A DNA stretch of 64,000 nucleotides from NCBI RefSeq assembly GCF_022965755.1, contig NZ_CP095187.1, positions 2,728,001-2,792,000 of the forward strand, read 5' to 3'. This document shows positions 54,052-61,663 of this stretch, one piece after another. The notes under the pieces were generated by a model. The model was not told where the DNA came from. It did not search any database and saw only the letters and a program-made list of their open reading frames with translations. The translations under genes were made by a program, and so were the position numbers. Each line of letters begins with the position of its first letter. Position 1 is the first letter of the stretch. The stretch comes from Pseudoxanthomonas sp. F37. Its GTDB lineage: Bacteria; Pseudomonadota; Gammaproteobacteria; Xanthomonadales; Xanthomonadaceae.

Positions 54052-55155
54052 ATGACGACATCGCCCGCCTTCCGCTTCCTGCGCCGCGCCGCGACCCTGG
54101 CATGCGTCCTGCTGCTGGCCGGCTGCGTCACCGCCCCGCCCGCTCCCACGCGCCCTCCGGCGGACACGCGCAGCGAAATCGTGCGGCGCATGCCGGCGAA
54201 GGTGGCCGAGCGCGAGCGCTGGGCGGCCGACATCCAGACCGCCTTCGCCGCGCAGCGCATCGAACCCACCCGCGAAAACATCTGCTCGGTGCTGGCCATC
54301 ATCGAGCAGGAATCCGGCTACGTCGCCAACCCGGCGGTCGCCAACCTGCCGAAGATCGCGCGCGCAGAGATCGACCGGCGTGCGGCCGCACTGCACGTAC
54401 CGGCGTTCATGGTCGACGCGGCGCTGGCGATACGTTCGCCCGACGGCCGCCGCTACGCCGACCGCCTGCGCGACGTGCGCACCGAGCGCGACCTCAGCGA
54501 CATCTACGAAGACATGATCGGCAGCGTACCCCTGGGCAGGCGGCTGTTCGCCGACTACAACCCCGTGCAGACCGGCGGGCCCATGCAGGTGAGCATCCCG
54601 TTCGCCGAAGCCAATGCCTCGCACTACCCGTATCCGGTCGAGGGCAGCATCCGCGACGAGGTCTTCACCCGGCGCGGCGGCCTGTACTTCGGCATCGCCC
54701 ATCTGTTGGGCTACCGGACGCCGTACACCCGCAAGGTGCACCGCTTCGCCGACTACAACGCCGGCTGGTACGCCAGCCGCAATGCCGCATTCCAGAGTGC
54801 GGTGGGCATCGCGGCCGGCGTGACCCTGGCGCTCGATGGCGACCTGCTCGACCCGGGCGCCCCGATGGATGAGCCCGGGCAGACCGAACGCGCCGTGCGC
54901 AGCCTGGCCGGCCAGCTGCGCATGGATGAGCGCGCGATCCGCGAAGCCCTGCAGCGCGGCAACCGCCTCGATTTCGACGACACCGCGCTCTACGGCCGGC
55001 TGTATGCGCTGGCCGAGGCCCGCGCCGGCAGGCCGCTGCCGCGTGCGGTGATACCCGGGATCGCGCTGGAGAGCCCGAAGATCACCCGCGAGCTGACCAC
55101 GGCCTGGTTCGCCACCCGCGTGGATGAGCGCTACCGGCGCTGCCTGCAGCGCTAG
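54052..55155 (+). CDS. DUF1615 family lipoprotein
   Basis: 367 residues. Lipobox LLLAGC (Cys near 25). The conserved DUF1615 blocks are IVRRMPAKVAERERWAADIQTAF, ICSVLAIIEQESGYVANPAVANLPKIA, YNPVQTGGPMQVSIPFAE and RFADYNAGWYASRNAAFQSAVG. The ESGY and GPMQVS segments look like a lytic transglycosylase fold. Outer-membrane location is inferred. Convergent with the next gene: stop codons overlap as CTAG. Confidence 0.85.
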   Translation: MTTSPAFRFLRRAATLACVLLLAGCVTAPPAPTRPPADTRSEIVRRMPAKVAERERWAADIQTAFAAQRIEPTRENICSVLAIIEQESGYVANPAVANLPKIARAEIDRRAAALHVPAFMVDAALAIRSPDGRRYADRLRDVRTERDLSDIYEDMIGSVPLGRRLFADYNPVQTGGPMQVSIPFAEANASHYPYPVEGSIRDEVFTRRGGLYFGIAHLLGYRTPYTRKVHRFADYNAGWYASRNAAFQSAVGIAAGVTLALDGDLLDPGAPMDEPGQTERAVRSLAGQLRMDERAIREALQRGNRLDFDDTALYGRLYALAEARAGRPLPRAVIPGIALESPKITRELTTAWFATRVDERYRRCLQR

Positions 55156-55883
55156 CCGCCCAGGCCCGCCCACCAACGGGCATAGGCCTGCCACGTGGCC
55201 GTGCCCGGCACCACGTGCATCAGCACGAAGTTCAGCGCGAACACCACGGCGACGAAGCGGAAGACGCCGCGTCCGCGCGGTGCGGCGCGGTCGAACCAGA
55301 TCAACACCGCCAGTATCGCGAACGTCACCGCATAGCCTCCCCAGGAGGGATTGAAGCGCGCCCCCTCGGGCAGCAGCGCCAGCATCAGGCGGGCGGCCGC
55401 GGGATCGATCATCACCAGCGCAGTGGCGACCATGTAGCGCGCGTGCAGCGCCGGCTCGCGGCGATGGACGATGGCCAGGCCCCAGAACAGCGCCAGCATC
55501 AGCGACGCGGCGGTGCCCAGGTACAGCAGCATCGACTGCAGGCCGAACATCTCCGGCGGGGCGGCCGCCATGCGCAACTGCGACAGCCACAGCGCCGTCA
55601 GCAGCACGCCGGGCATCACGCCGTAGGAGAACTGGCCCACCTGCCGGTGCAGCGCCGTGCGCCGCGTGCGGATCAGCCAGGGCTGCACCAGCAGCATCGC
55701 CATCCAGGCCAGCATCAGGCCGGCATGCAGGTGGGTGACCGCATCGGCCAAGTCCAGCCTGCTGAAATAGGTCTTCCAGAAGCCCACACCCACCAGGGCC
55801 AGCAGAGCCCACATCCATACGCCGCTGCCGATGCCCCATGGGCCCGGCCGGCGCACTGCCGCGCCCGTTGCAGAAACCGCCAT
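55152..55883 (-). CDS. Seven-helix membrane protein of unknown function
   Basis: 243 residues with about seven hydrophobic helices. VTHLHAGLMLAWMAMLLVQPWLIRTRRTALHRQVGQFSYGVMPGVLL and HRREPALHARYMVATALVMIDPAAARLML hold His residues that could bind heme or a metal. Related to DUF2306-type proteins but no firm family. Stop TAG shares bases with the stop of DUF1615. Confidence 0.7.
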   Translation of the reverse strand: MAVSATGAAVRRPGPWGIGSGVWMWALLALVGVGFWKTYFSRLDLADAVTHLHAGLMLAWMAMLLVQPWLIRTRRTALHRQVGQFSYGVMPGVLLTALWLSQLRMAAAPPEMFGLQSMLLYLGTAASLMLALFWGLAIVHRREPALHARYMVATALVMIDPAAARLMLALLPEGARFNPSWGGYAVTFAILAVLIWFDRAAPRGRGVFRFVAVVFALNFVLMHVVPGTATWQAYARWWAGLGG

Positions 55884-56023
55884 CACGCCACCTTCGTCCT
55901 GATCGTGGCAGGTTGAACGCCCCGGCCGGCAGGCACCGGCCAACCGCCTGTCGAATTCCGCCTCGCCCGTTCGTCGCGTTCAGGAAGGCGCCATCCCGGC
56001 GCCGTGCTTCCGGAGGTTTCCCC

Positions 56024-56761
56024 ATGCCGTACATCGACGGTTTCGTGGCCGCGGTGCCCACCGCCAACAAGCAGAAGTTCATCGACCACGCCAGCCTGGG
56101 CGACCCCGTGTTCATCGAACAGGGCGCCACCCGCGTGGTCGAGTGCTGGGGCGACGACGTGCCGGACGGCAAGGTCACCGACTTCCGCCGCGCCGTGCAG
56201 GCCTCGCCCGAGGAGAGCGTGGTGTTTTCGTGGATCGAATGGCCCGACAAGGCCACGCGCGACGCGGGCATGAAGAAGATGATGGACGACCCGCGCATGT
56301 CGCCGGAGAACAATCCCATGCCGTTCGACGGCAAGCGCCTGATCTACGGCGGTTTCGTGCCGACGCTGGAACTGGGCGACGGCGCCACGCCCTCGTCTTA
56401 CGTGGACGGCTTCATCCTCGCCGCGCCGACCGGGGGCAAGGCGGCGTTCACCGACTACGCCACCACCTTCGACACCCTCTTCATGGGCTTCGGCGCCACC
56501 CGCATCATCGAAGGCTGGGGCGACGACGTGCCGCGCGGCAAACAGACGGATTTCTTCCGCGCGGTGGAGGCCAGGGACGACGAGACCGTCGCGTTCTCGT
56601 GGGTGGAATGGCCGGACAAGGCCACGCGCGATGCCGGCATGCGGAAGATGATGGAAGACCCGCGCATGGACCCTTCCAACAAGGACAATCCGCCGATGCC
56701 GTTCGACGGCCAGCGCATGGTGTTCGGTGGATTCACCCCGGTGGTGGAACTGCGCGGCTAG
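56024..56761 (+). CDS. DUF1428 tandem-domain protein
   Basis: 245 residues: two DUF1428 domains in one chain, about 1-120 (YIDGFVAAVPTANKQKFIDHA, WGDDVPDGKVTDFRRAVQA) and about 125-245 (YVDGFILAAPTGGKAAFTDYA, WGDDVPRGKQTDFFRAVEA). Single-domain proteins of about 117 aa are the norm, so this is an in-gene duplication. DUF1428 is a YbaA-like ferredoxin-fold family. Function unknown. Confidence 0.88.
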   Translation: MPYIDGFVAAVPTANKQKFIDHASLGDPVFIEQGATRVVECWGDDVPDGKVTDFRRAVQASPEESVVFSWIEWPDKATRDAGMKKMMDDPRMSPENNPMPFDGKRLIYGGFVPTLELGDGATPSSYVDGFILAAPTGGKAAFTDYATTFDTLFMGFGATRIIEGWGDDVPRGKQTDFFRAVEARDDETVAFSWVEWPDKATRDAGMRKMMEDPRMDPSNKDNPPMPFDGQRMVFGGFTPVVELRG

Positions 56762-56962
56762 GGTTCGCAAGCGCCATCGCCCGTCACGCCCTGCGCTGGA
56801 TGTATCAGCATGCACCGGGAGAACGGCGATGGCCTGCGAAACCGGAGGGCTCGGCCCGGTGCGTGCGGGCCCATGGCGGTCGACAAGCCGCGCTGGGCGT
56901 CCGAACGCTTGTCGATCAGGACCTCGGGCCGCAACCGGGACATCGGAAAAACGATGCAGGTT

Positions 56963-57445
56963 TCAGTGCCCCGTGTAGATGCGTTTCAATGCCAGCAGCA
57001 GCGCGTCCATTTCCTCCCTTCCGAAAAGGGCGGTGAAACGTTGTTCATGCTGGTCGATAAGCTTGCGCGCCTGCGCGAGGATCGCTGTTCCTGCCTTCGT
57101 CAGATGAAGTTCCTGGCGCCGGCGGTCTGCCACGGAGGGCTGGCGCTCGATCAGGTCCCGGGATGCCAGTCGATTGACCAGGGCCATCATCGTTGCCCGG
57201 TCGGTACCGAGCGTGTTGGCCAGATCGATCTGCGACGAGCCGGGATTGCCCTCGAGCAACTCCATCACCGCCAGTTGCTTCTGCGTCAGACCCAGTTCGG
57301 CCATGGTCTCGGCAAAATCGCGATAGACCGCGACATGCGCCATGCGCAGGTGGAACCCCAGCAGACCGCCTAGCCGGCCGACGTCGAGCCCCGGCGCGGC
57401 AGCGTCTGCACTCTCGATATGGTTCTGGTGTGGTTTTGTATCCAT
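56963..57445 (-). CDS. ferC: MarR family regulator of the ferulate genes
   Basis: 160 residues. MarR fold: LGLTQKQLAVMELLEGNPGSSQIDLANTLGTDRATMMALVNRLASRDLIERQPSVADRRRQELHLTKAG. Ribosome site AAGGAA 5 bp before ATG 57445. Adjacent to feruloyl-CoA genes, so it likely senses a hydroxycinnamoyl-CoA and represses the genes, as FerC/FerR-type MarR proteins do. Symbol by analogy. Confidence 0.85.
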   Translation of the reverse strand: MDTKPHQNHIESADAAAPGLDVGRLGGLLGFHLRMAHVAVYRDFAETMAELGLTQKQLAVMELLEGNPGSSQIDLANTLGTDRATMMALVNRLASRDLIERQPSVADRRRQELHLTKAGTAILAQARKLIDQHEQRFTALFGREEMDALLLALKRIYTGH

Positions 57446-57977
57446 CGTTCCTTCAAGACCTTGGTCGGTTCGGCCCGTCCGGGCCTCACCTTCGGCGGCG
57501 CAGCGGTCCGGTCCGCCCGCAAGCCCTGCTGGATCGTGACCCCCAGGCCTCGTCGTTGCCCGGCAGGGCACGCCACATCTTCTCGCGCGCGGCTCCCGCT
57601 TCGCCTCGCCGTACGCCTCCAGCCCTTCGGGCTGCCGCTGGTGCTGCTCGCGCACATCCCCGGGCGTGGCGCGCAGCACATTCTCCGGCCCGCGCCTGGA
57701 GCGCGGCATGTCCAACGGCCGGCTGGCCCGGGCCGTCGTCCTGTCCTGGATGATCTCCAGCACCCGCGCCGCACCCTTCATCGCTCGACCGCTTCTTCCA
57801 TCACCCGGCTCATGGCGTCTCCTCTCAAAGGTAACACCTGAACAGGCAATCGCGGGGGCAGTGCCCGCCTCGCCAAGCCTCAGGACCCTCGGAATCCGTC
57901 GTTTGGTCGATATCCGTGTCGTGGCGGCCGGCCATATTTTCCCGCGCTCATCCGACCGTCGGTTCTGCTGCAGAGGC
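57446..57977. other. Large gap between the MarR gene and ferA, relic-like
   Basis: The 618-bp gap 57446-58063 is far larger than its neighbours'. On the minus strand there is an 11-codon ORF (57778-57813) with a good GGAG site, its stop overlapping an ATG as ATGA; that second frame runs on into the MarR gene, but it is Arg/Gly rich and unlike any protein I know. Probably degraded sequence. The right end (57980-58020) holds the promoter of ferA. Confidence 0.5.
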
Positions 57978-57979
57978 CC

Positions 57980-58018
57980 TTGCATTCCGTCCAGAAAATA
58001 TTAGTATGTGTTGCATAC
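57980..58018 (+). promoter_or_regulatory. ferA promoter with MarR-type operator
   Basis: TTGCAT (57980-57985), 16-bp spacer, TAGTAT (58002-58007). The inverted repeat GTATG-N5-CATAC (58004-58018) overlaps the -10 and start region, as expected for repression by the neighbouring MarR. Confidence 0.65.
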
Positions 58019-58063
58019 AATTTGCTGCCTGTCGCGGAAGGGCGGCAGGCATGGGAGGAGAGA

Positions 58064-59650
58064 ATGGCCCCGTTCTTTTCCGGCATGGCTTCACCGGTGG
58101 ATTGCGGACTGGTGAAGGACGATCCGATCCTTTACCGCGCCCGCGTCGCGCCGGATCGTCCGGCCCTGTTCGAGATCGCCACCGGCAGGCAGCTCACCTA
58201 CGCCGCGCTCGATGCCCGCGTCGCCCGCTGCGCGGGCTTCCTGCAGGCGTTGCTCGGGCCACGGCAGGACGGCGCACGTGTCGCCATGCTGGCGCGCAAC
58301 GCCATGGACTCGTTAGTGCTCGCCTTCGCCTGCCAGCGCGCCGGCGCCGTGTACGTGCCACTCAACTGGCGCCTCAACGCCACCGAGCTTCGGCCGATCC
58401 TTGCCGATTGCGCGCCCGCGCTCCTGGTCCACGACGAGGAATTTGCGGCAACCGCGGAAAGCATCGCGGGCGCCGTCCCGCAGATGACGACGCTATCCAC
58501 CGCGGAGGGTCGGGACGGCCTGGCCGCGCGGATCGAGGCGGGCGTCCCGGTCGGACCGGTGCCCGCCGACGCCGACGCGGCCTGCGTCCTGCTTTACACG
58601 TCGGGTACGACGGGGCAGCCGAAGGGCGTCATCATCACCCGTCGCAACGCCTTCTTCGCCGCCCTCAATTTTTCCTTCGCCGGAGAGATCGGCCCCGGCT
58701 CGGTCGCCCTGTGCGACCTGCCGTTCTTCCACACGATCGGGCTGATCGCGGTCGCGCGCACCACCTTGATGCTGGGCGGCAGGCTCGTCATCTCCGACCG
58801 CTTCACCCCGGCCAGGACGCTGGCAGCGCTTGCCGATCCGCAGCTTGCCATTACCCATTACTTCGCGGTGCCGCAGATCGCGCTCGCGTTGCGCGACGAT
58901 CCCACCTATAGCGCCGCAGCGCTCGCCGGGCTTCGCGCCTTCATCGTGGGTGGCGCGCCGCTCACCCAGGCGCTGACCGAGAGCTATCTCGCCGACGGCG
59001 TTGCCCTGGTCAACGGTTACGGCATGAGCGAGGCGGGAACGGCGCTGCATGTGCCGATCGACCGGCGCGCGGTCGAGGACAATCCCGGCAGCGTCGGCCT
59101 TCCCGCGCCGTTGCTCGACATCCGCATCGTCGACGATGAGGGTCGCGAAGTGAAGGAGGGCGAGATCGGCGAATTCTGGCTGCGCGGGCCGTCGGTGACG
59201 CCCGGCTACTGGAACAAGCCGCAGGAAACCGCTGCCGCCTTCACCGACGGCTGGTACCGCACCGGCGATCTCGGCCGACGCGGGCCAAACGGCTTCTACA
59301 GCATCGTCGAACGGCTGAAGGACATGTATATCAGCGGCGGCGAGAATGTCTACCCCGCCGAAATCGAAGCGGCGCTCGCCACCCATCCGGACGTGCTCGA
59401 CGCCGCGGTGGTCGGCGTTCCCGACAGCCGCTGGGGCGAATGCGGCATCGCCCATGTCGTGCTGCGGCCCGGCGCGACGGCAACCGGCGAAGAGATCGCC
59501 GGTCATTGCGCGGCACGGCTCGCCGCCTTCAAGCGCCCGGCCCGCATCCTCCTTGTCGACACCATTCCCCGCACCGCCTCCGGCAAGGTGCAGAAGCATC
59601 TTCTGCGCCATTTCCATCCCGACCAGACCCTGCAACGGAACCCTTCGTGA
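58064..59650 (+). CDS. ferA: Feruloyl-CoA / hydroxycinnamoyl-CoA synthetase
   Basis: 528 residues. Acyl-AMP ligase signatures: LLYTSGTTGQPKG, GYGMSEAG, GWYRTGDLG, and the C-terminal K of PRTASGKVQK. Activates ferulate/p-coumarate to CoA thioester. Ribosome site GGAGGAG before ATG 58064. It uses CTC, CTT, TTA and CTA for Leu, unlike most of the window, where CTG dominates. Followed 40 bp later by the hydratase-lyase. Confidence 0.88.
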   Translation: MAPFFSGMASPVDCGLVKDDPILYRARVAPDRPALFEIATGRQLTYAALDARVARCAGFLQALLGPRQDGARVAMLARNAMDSLVLAFACQRAGAVYVPLNWRLNATELRPILADCAPALLVHDEEFAATAESIAGAVPQMTTLSTAEGRDGLAARIEAGVPVGPVPADADAACVLLYTSGTTGQPKGVIITRRNAFFAALNFSFAGEIGPGSVALCDLPFFHTIGLIAVARTTLMLGGRLVISDRFTPARTLAALADPQLAITHYFAVPQIALALRDDPTYSAAALAGLRAFIVGGAPLTQALTESYLADGVALVNGYGMSEAGTALHVPIDRRAVEDNPGSVGLPAPLLDIRIVDDEGREVKEGEIGEFWLRGPSVTPGYWNKPQETAAAFTDGWYRTGDLGRRGPNGFYSIVERLKDMYISGGENVYPAEIEAALATHPDVLDAAVVGVPDSRWGECGIAHVVLRPGATATGEEIAGHCAARLAAFKRPARILLVDTIPRTASGKVQKHLLRHFHPDQTLQRNPS

Positions 59651-59690
59651 AGCGCCCCGGCCTTTCACTCGAAACCCATGGAGTGCCCCA

Positions 59691-60515
59691 ATGACTGAAA
59701 TGAAATCCCTTGTCCTTGTCGAATTCGACAACGGCATCGCCTTCGTGACCCTCAACCGCCCGGAGAAGCGCAATGCGATGAACCCGGCCCTGAACGCCCG
59801 GATGCTCGAAGTGCTCGACGAGCTCGAAGGGGACGAGCGCTGCGGCGTCCTGGTCCTGCGCGGCGCCGGCGCATCCTGGTCGGCCGGCATGGATCTGAAG
59901 GAATACTTCCGCGAAAACGACGGCAAGCCACGCGACGCCACGTTGAAGGCGCGGCGCCAGTCCGGCGGCTGGTGGAGCCGGCTGATGTATTTCGAGAAGC
60001 CGACGATCGCCATGGTCAACGGCTGGTGCTTCGGCGGCGCCTTCACGCCGCTGGTTTCCTGCGATCTCGCCATCGCTGCCGAGGAAGCGAATTTCGGCCT
60101 GTCCGAAATCAACTGGGGCATCCTGCCGGGCGGCAACGTCACCCGCGCGGTCGCCGAGGTGATGCGCCACCGCGACGCTCTCTACTACATCATGACCGGC
60201 GAACTTTTCGGCGGACGCAAGGCCGCGGAAATGGGCCTGGTCAACGAGGCCGTGCCGCTTGCGGACCTGGAAACCCGGGTCCGCGCGATCTGCGCCAGCC
60301 TGCTGGAAAAGAACCCTGTCACCCTGAAGGCCGCCAAGGACACCTACAAGCGCGTGCGCGACCTGCCGTGGGACCTCGCCGACGACTACATCTACGCCAA
60401 GCTGGAGCAGATGCTGTTTCTCGACAAGACCAAGGGACGCGACGAGGGGCTGAAGCAGTTCCTCGACGACAAGACCTACCAGCCGGGGCTCGGCGCCTAC
60501 AAACGCAACCGCTGA
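59691..60515 (+). CDS. ech: Hydroxycinnamoyl-CoA hydratase-lyase (HCHL)
   Basis: 274 residues, crotonase fold. NGIAFVTLNRPEKRNAMNPALN, VLRGAGASWSAGMDLKEYF, MVNGWCFGGAFTPLVSCDLAIAAEEANFGLSEINWGILPGGNVTRAV and a tail QPGLGAYKRNR match feruloyl-CoA hydratase/aldolases (Ech/FerB), which give vanillin and acetyl-CoA from feruloyl-CoA. Same atypical Leu codon use as ferA. Confidence 0.9.
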   Translation: MTEMKSLVLVEFDNGIAFVTLNRPEKRNAMNPALNARMLEVLDELEGDERCGVLVLRGAGASWSAGMDLKEYFRENDGKPRDATLKARRQSGGWWSRLMYFEKPTIAMVNGWCFGGAFTPLVSCDLAIAAEEANFGLSEINWGILPGGNVTRAVAEVMRHRDALYYIMTGELFGGRKAAEMGLVNEAVPLADLETRVRAICASLLEKNPVTLKAAKDTYKRVRDLPWDLADDYIYAKLEQMLFLDKTKGRDEGLKQFLDDKTYQPGLGAYKRNR

Positions 60516-60576
60516 ACACCGCCGGCCCACTGGGTGGATCCTCCGACCCTGATCCTCGACCCCGCGGAGGAACTGC

Positions 60577-60783
60577 ATGAGCCATGTCACCGCGGAAGGC
60601 CTGCCCTTCGGCGGCGTCGGCCATTCCGGCATGGGCGCCTATCACGGCAAGTTCGATTTCCTGACCTTCTCGTATCCGCGCGCGGTCTATCACCAGAGCA
60701 GGATGGCGGAAGCGGAACACATGATGCACCCGCCTTTCGGCGATGCCATGCGTGGCCTTCTGCAGGCCGCGATCTGCACGTAG
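60577..60783 (+). pseudogene. C-terminal remnant of coniferyl/vanillin-type aldehyde dehydrogenase
   Basis: 68 codons from an ATG. The sequence [30 protein letters not shown] matches the end of coniferyl aldehyde dehydrogenases (LPFGGVG.SGMG.YHG). The first ~85% of the gene is absent, so this is a truncated pseudogene. It sits where a vanillin or coniferyl aldehyde dehydrogenase would complete the ferulate pathway. Confidence 0.8.
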
Positions 60784-60965
60784 TGACCGCGGCGATAGCG
60801 GACAGCATCCGGCTTTCGTGCCCGGCATGGACGCGCACAGGGAACGCCGTGCACCCCGCGTAGCGAGCGTTCCGCGATACCGTCTTCAACCCGTTCAACC
60901 TGGCGCCGCTTCCGCTGGAGCCAGCGGACCGTTACGGTATCCGCCTCCCGGCACGGAGATGGAAG

Positions 60966-61367
60966 ATGACCCGGACAGGCCGATGCCGCTGCGGCGCGGT
61001 GCGTTACACGCTGAGCGCGGAGCCCTTTGCCGTGCGACTGTGCTGGTGCCGCGACTGCCAGTACTGGACCACCGGCAACGCCGCGGTGAACCTGCTGGTA
61101 CCGCGCGCGGCCGTGCAGGTGGAGGGCGGACTGAGTGGCTGGGAGAGCGTTGCCGAGAGCGGCAACCACATGCGGCGCTCGTTCTGCCCGCGCTGCGGCA
61201 CGCCGATGTTCAGCCAGGCGCGCGAGAACACCGAACGCATGGTGATCCGGGCCGGCACGCTCGACGATGCCACCGGCATCGCGCCGACCACCGTCATCTG
61301 GACCGACTCGGCGCCGGCTTGGGCGGTCATCGACCCGGCGCTGCAGGCGTTCCCCCGTCAACCCTGA
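60966..61367 (+). CDS. GFA family (Mss4-like) zinc protein
   Basis: 133 residues. Cysteine motifs CRCGAV (near 8), CWCRDC (near 27) and FCPRCGTPMF (near 73). Second GFA protein in the window, not closely similar to the first. Reaction unknown. Confidence 0.85.
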   Translation: MTRTGRCRCGAVRYTLSAEPFAVRLCWCRDCQYWTTGNAAVNLLVPRAAVQVEGGLSGWESVAESGNHMRRSFCPRCGTPMFSQARENTERMVIRAGTLDDATGIAPTTVIWTDSAPAWAVIDPALQAFPRQP

Positions 61368-61663
61368 GAAAGGCGGCCCCCTCCTTCACATTGTCGAACG
61401 CGCGGCGTGGATAGCCGCGGCGTTAGCACGCAAATGGTTCGTCATGCGAAGACGACGTGAAAATCCGCACCACGGCTGTGCGCGGCGCGCGAAGCGTATC
61501 GAATAACGAAGGTTACTTTCGTGCTTCTGTGATTCGTCGTGTGACACGCGCCGCACTTCGTGTGGATTCCCGGCCCCTATGGTGCAGACGCCGTGCCGCG
61601 ATGCGTCATCGCGACACCGGACAGAGGGCCTCCACCACCACACTTCGTTCAGGGGCGCGACAC

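Noticed and set aside
56762..56962. A small protein between the DUF1428 gene and the MarR gene
   Set aside because: Open frames exist on both strands but lack ribosome sites and family similarity. I see nothing firm in this 201-bp gap.
57445..57985. A longer MarR protein starting at 57781 or 57985
   Set aside because: The extra residues are low-complexity Arg/Gly-rich, while ATG 57445 has a good ribosome site and starts at the family's usual position.
60784..60965. Continuation of the truncated dehydrogenase
   Set aside because: The frame stops at 60783, and the 182-bp stretch that follows shows no dehydrogenase motif.
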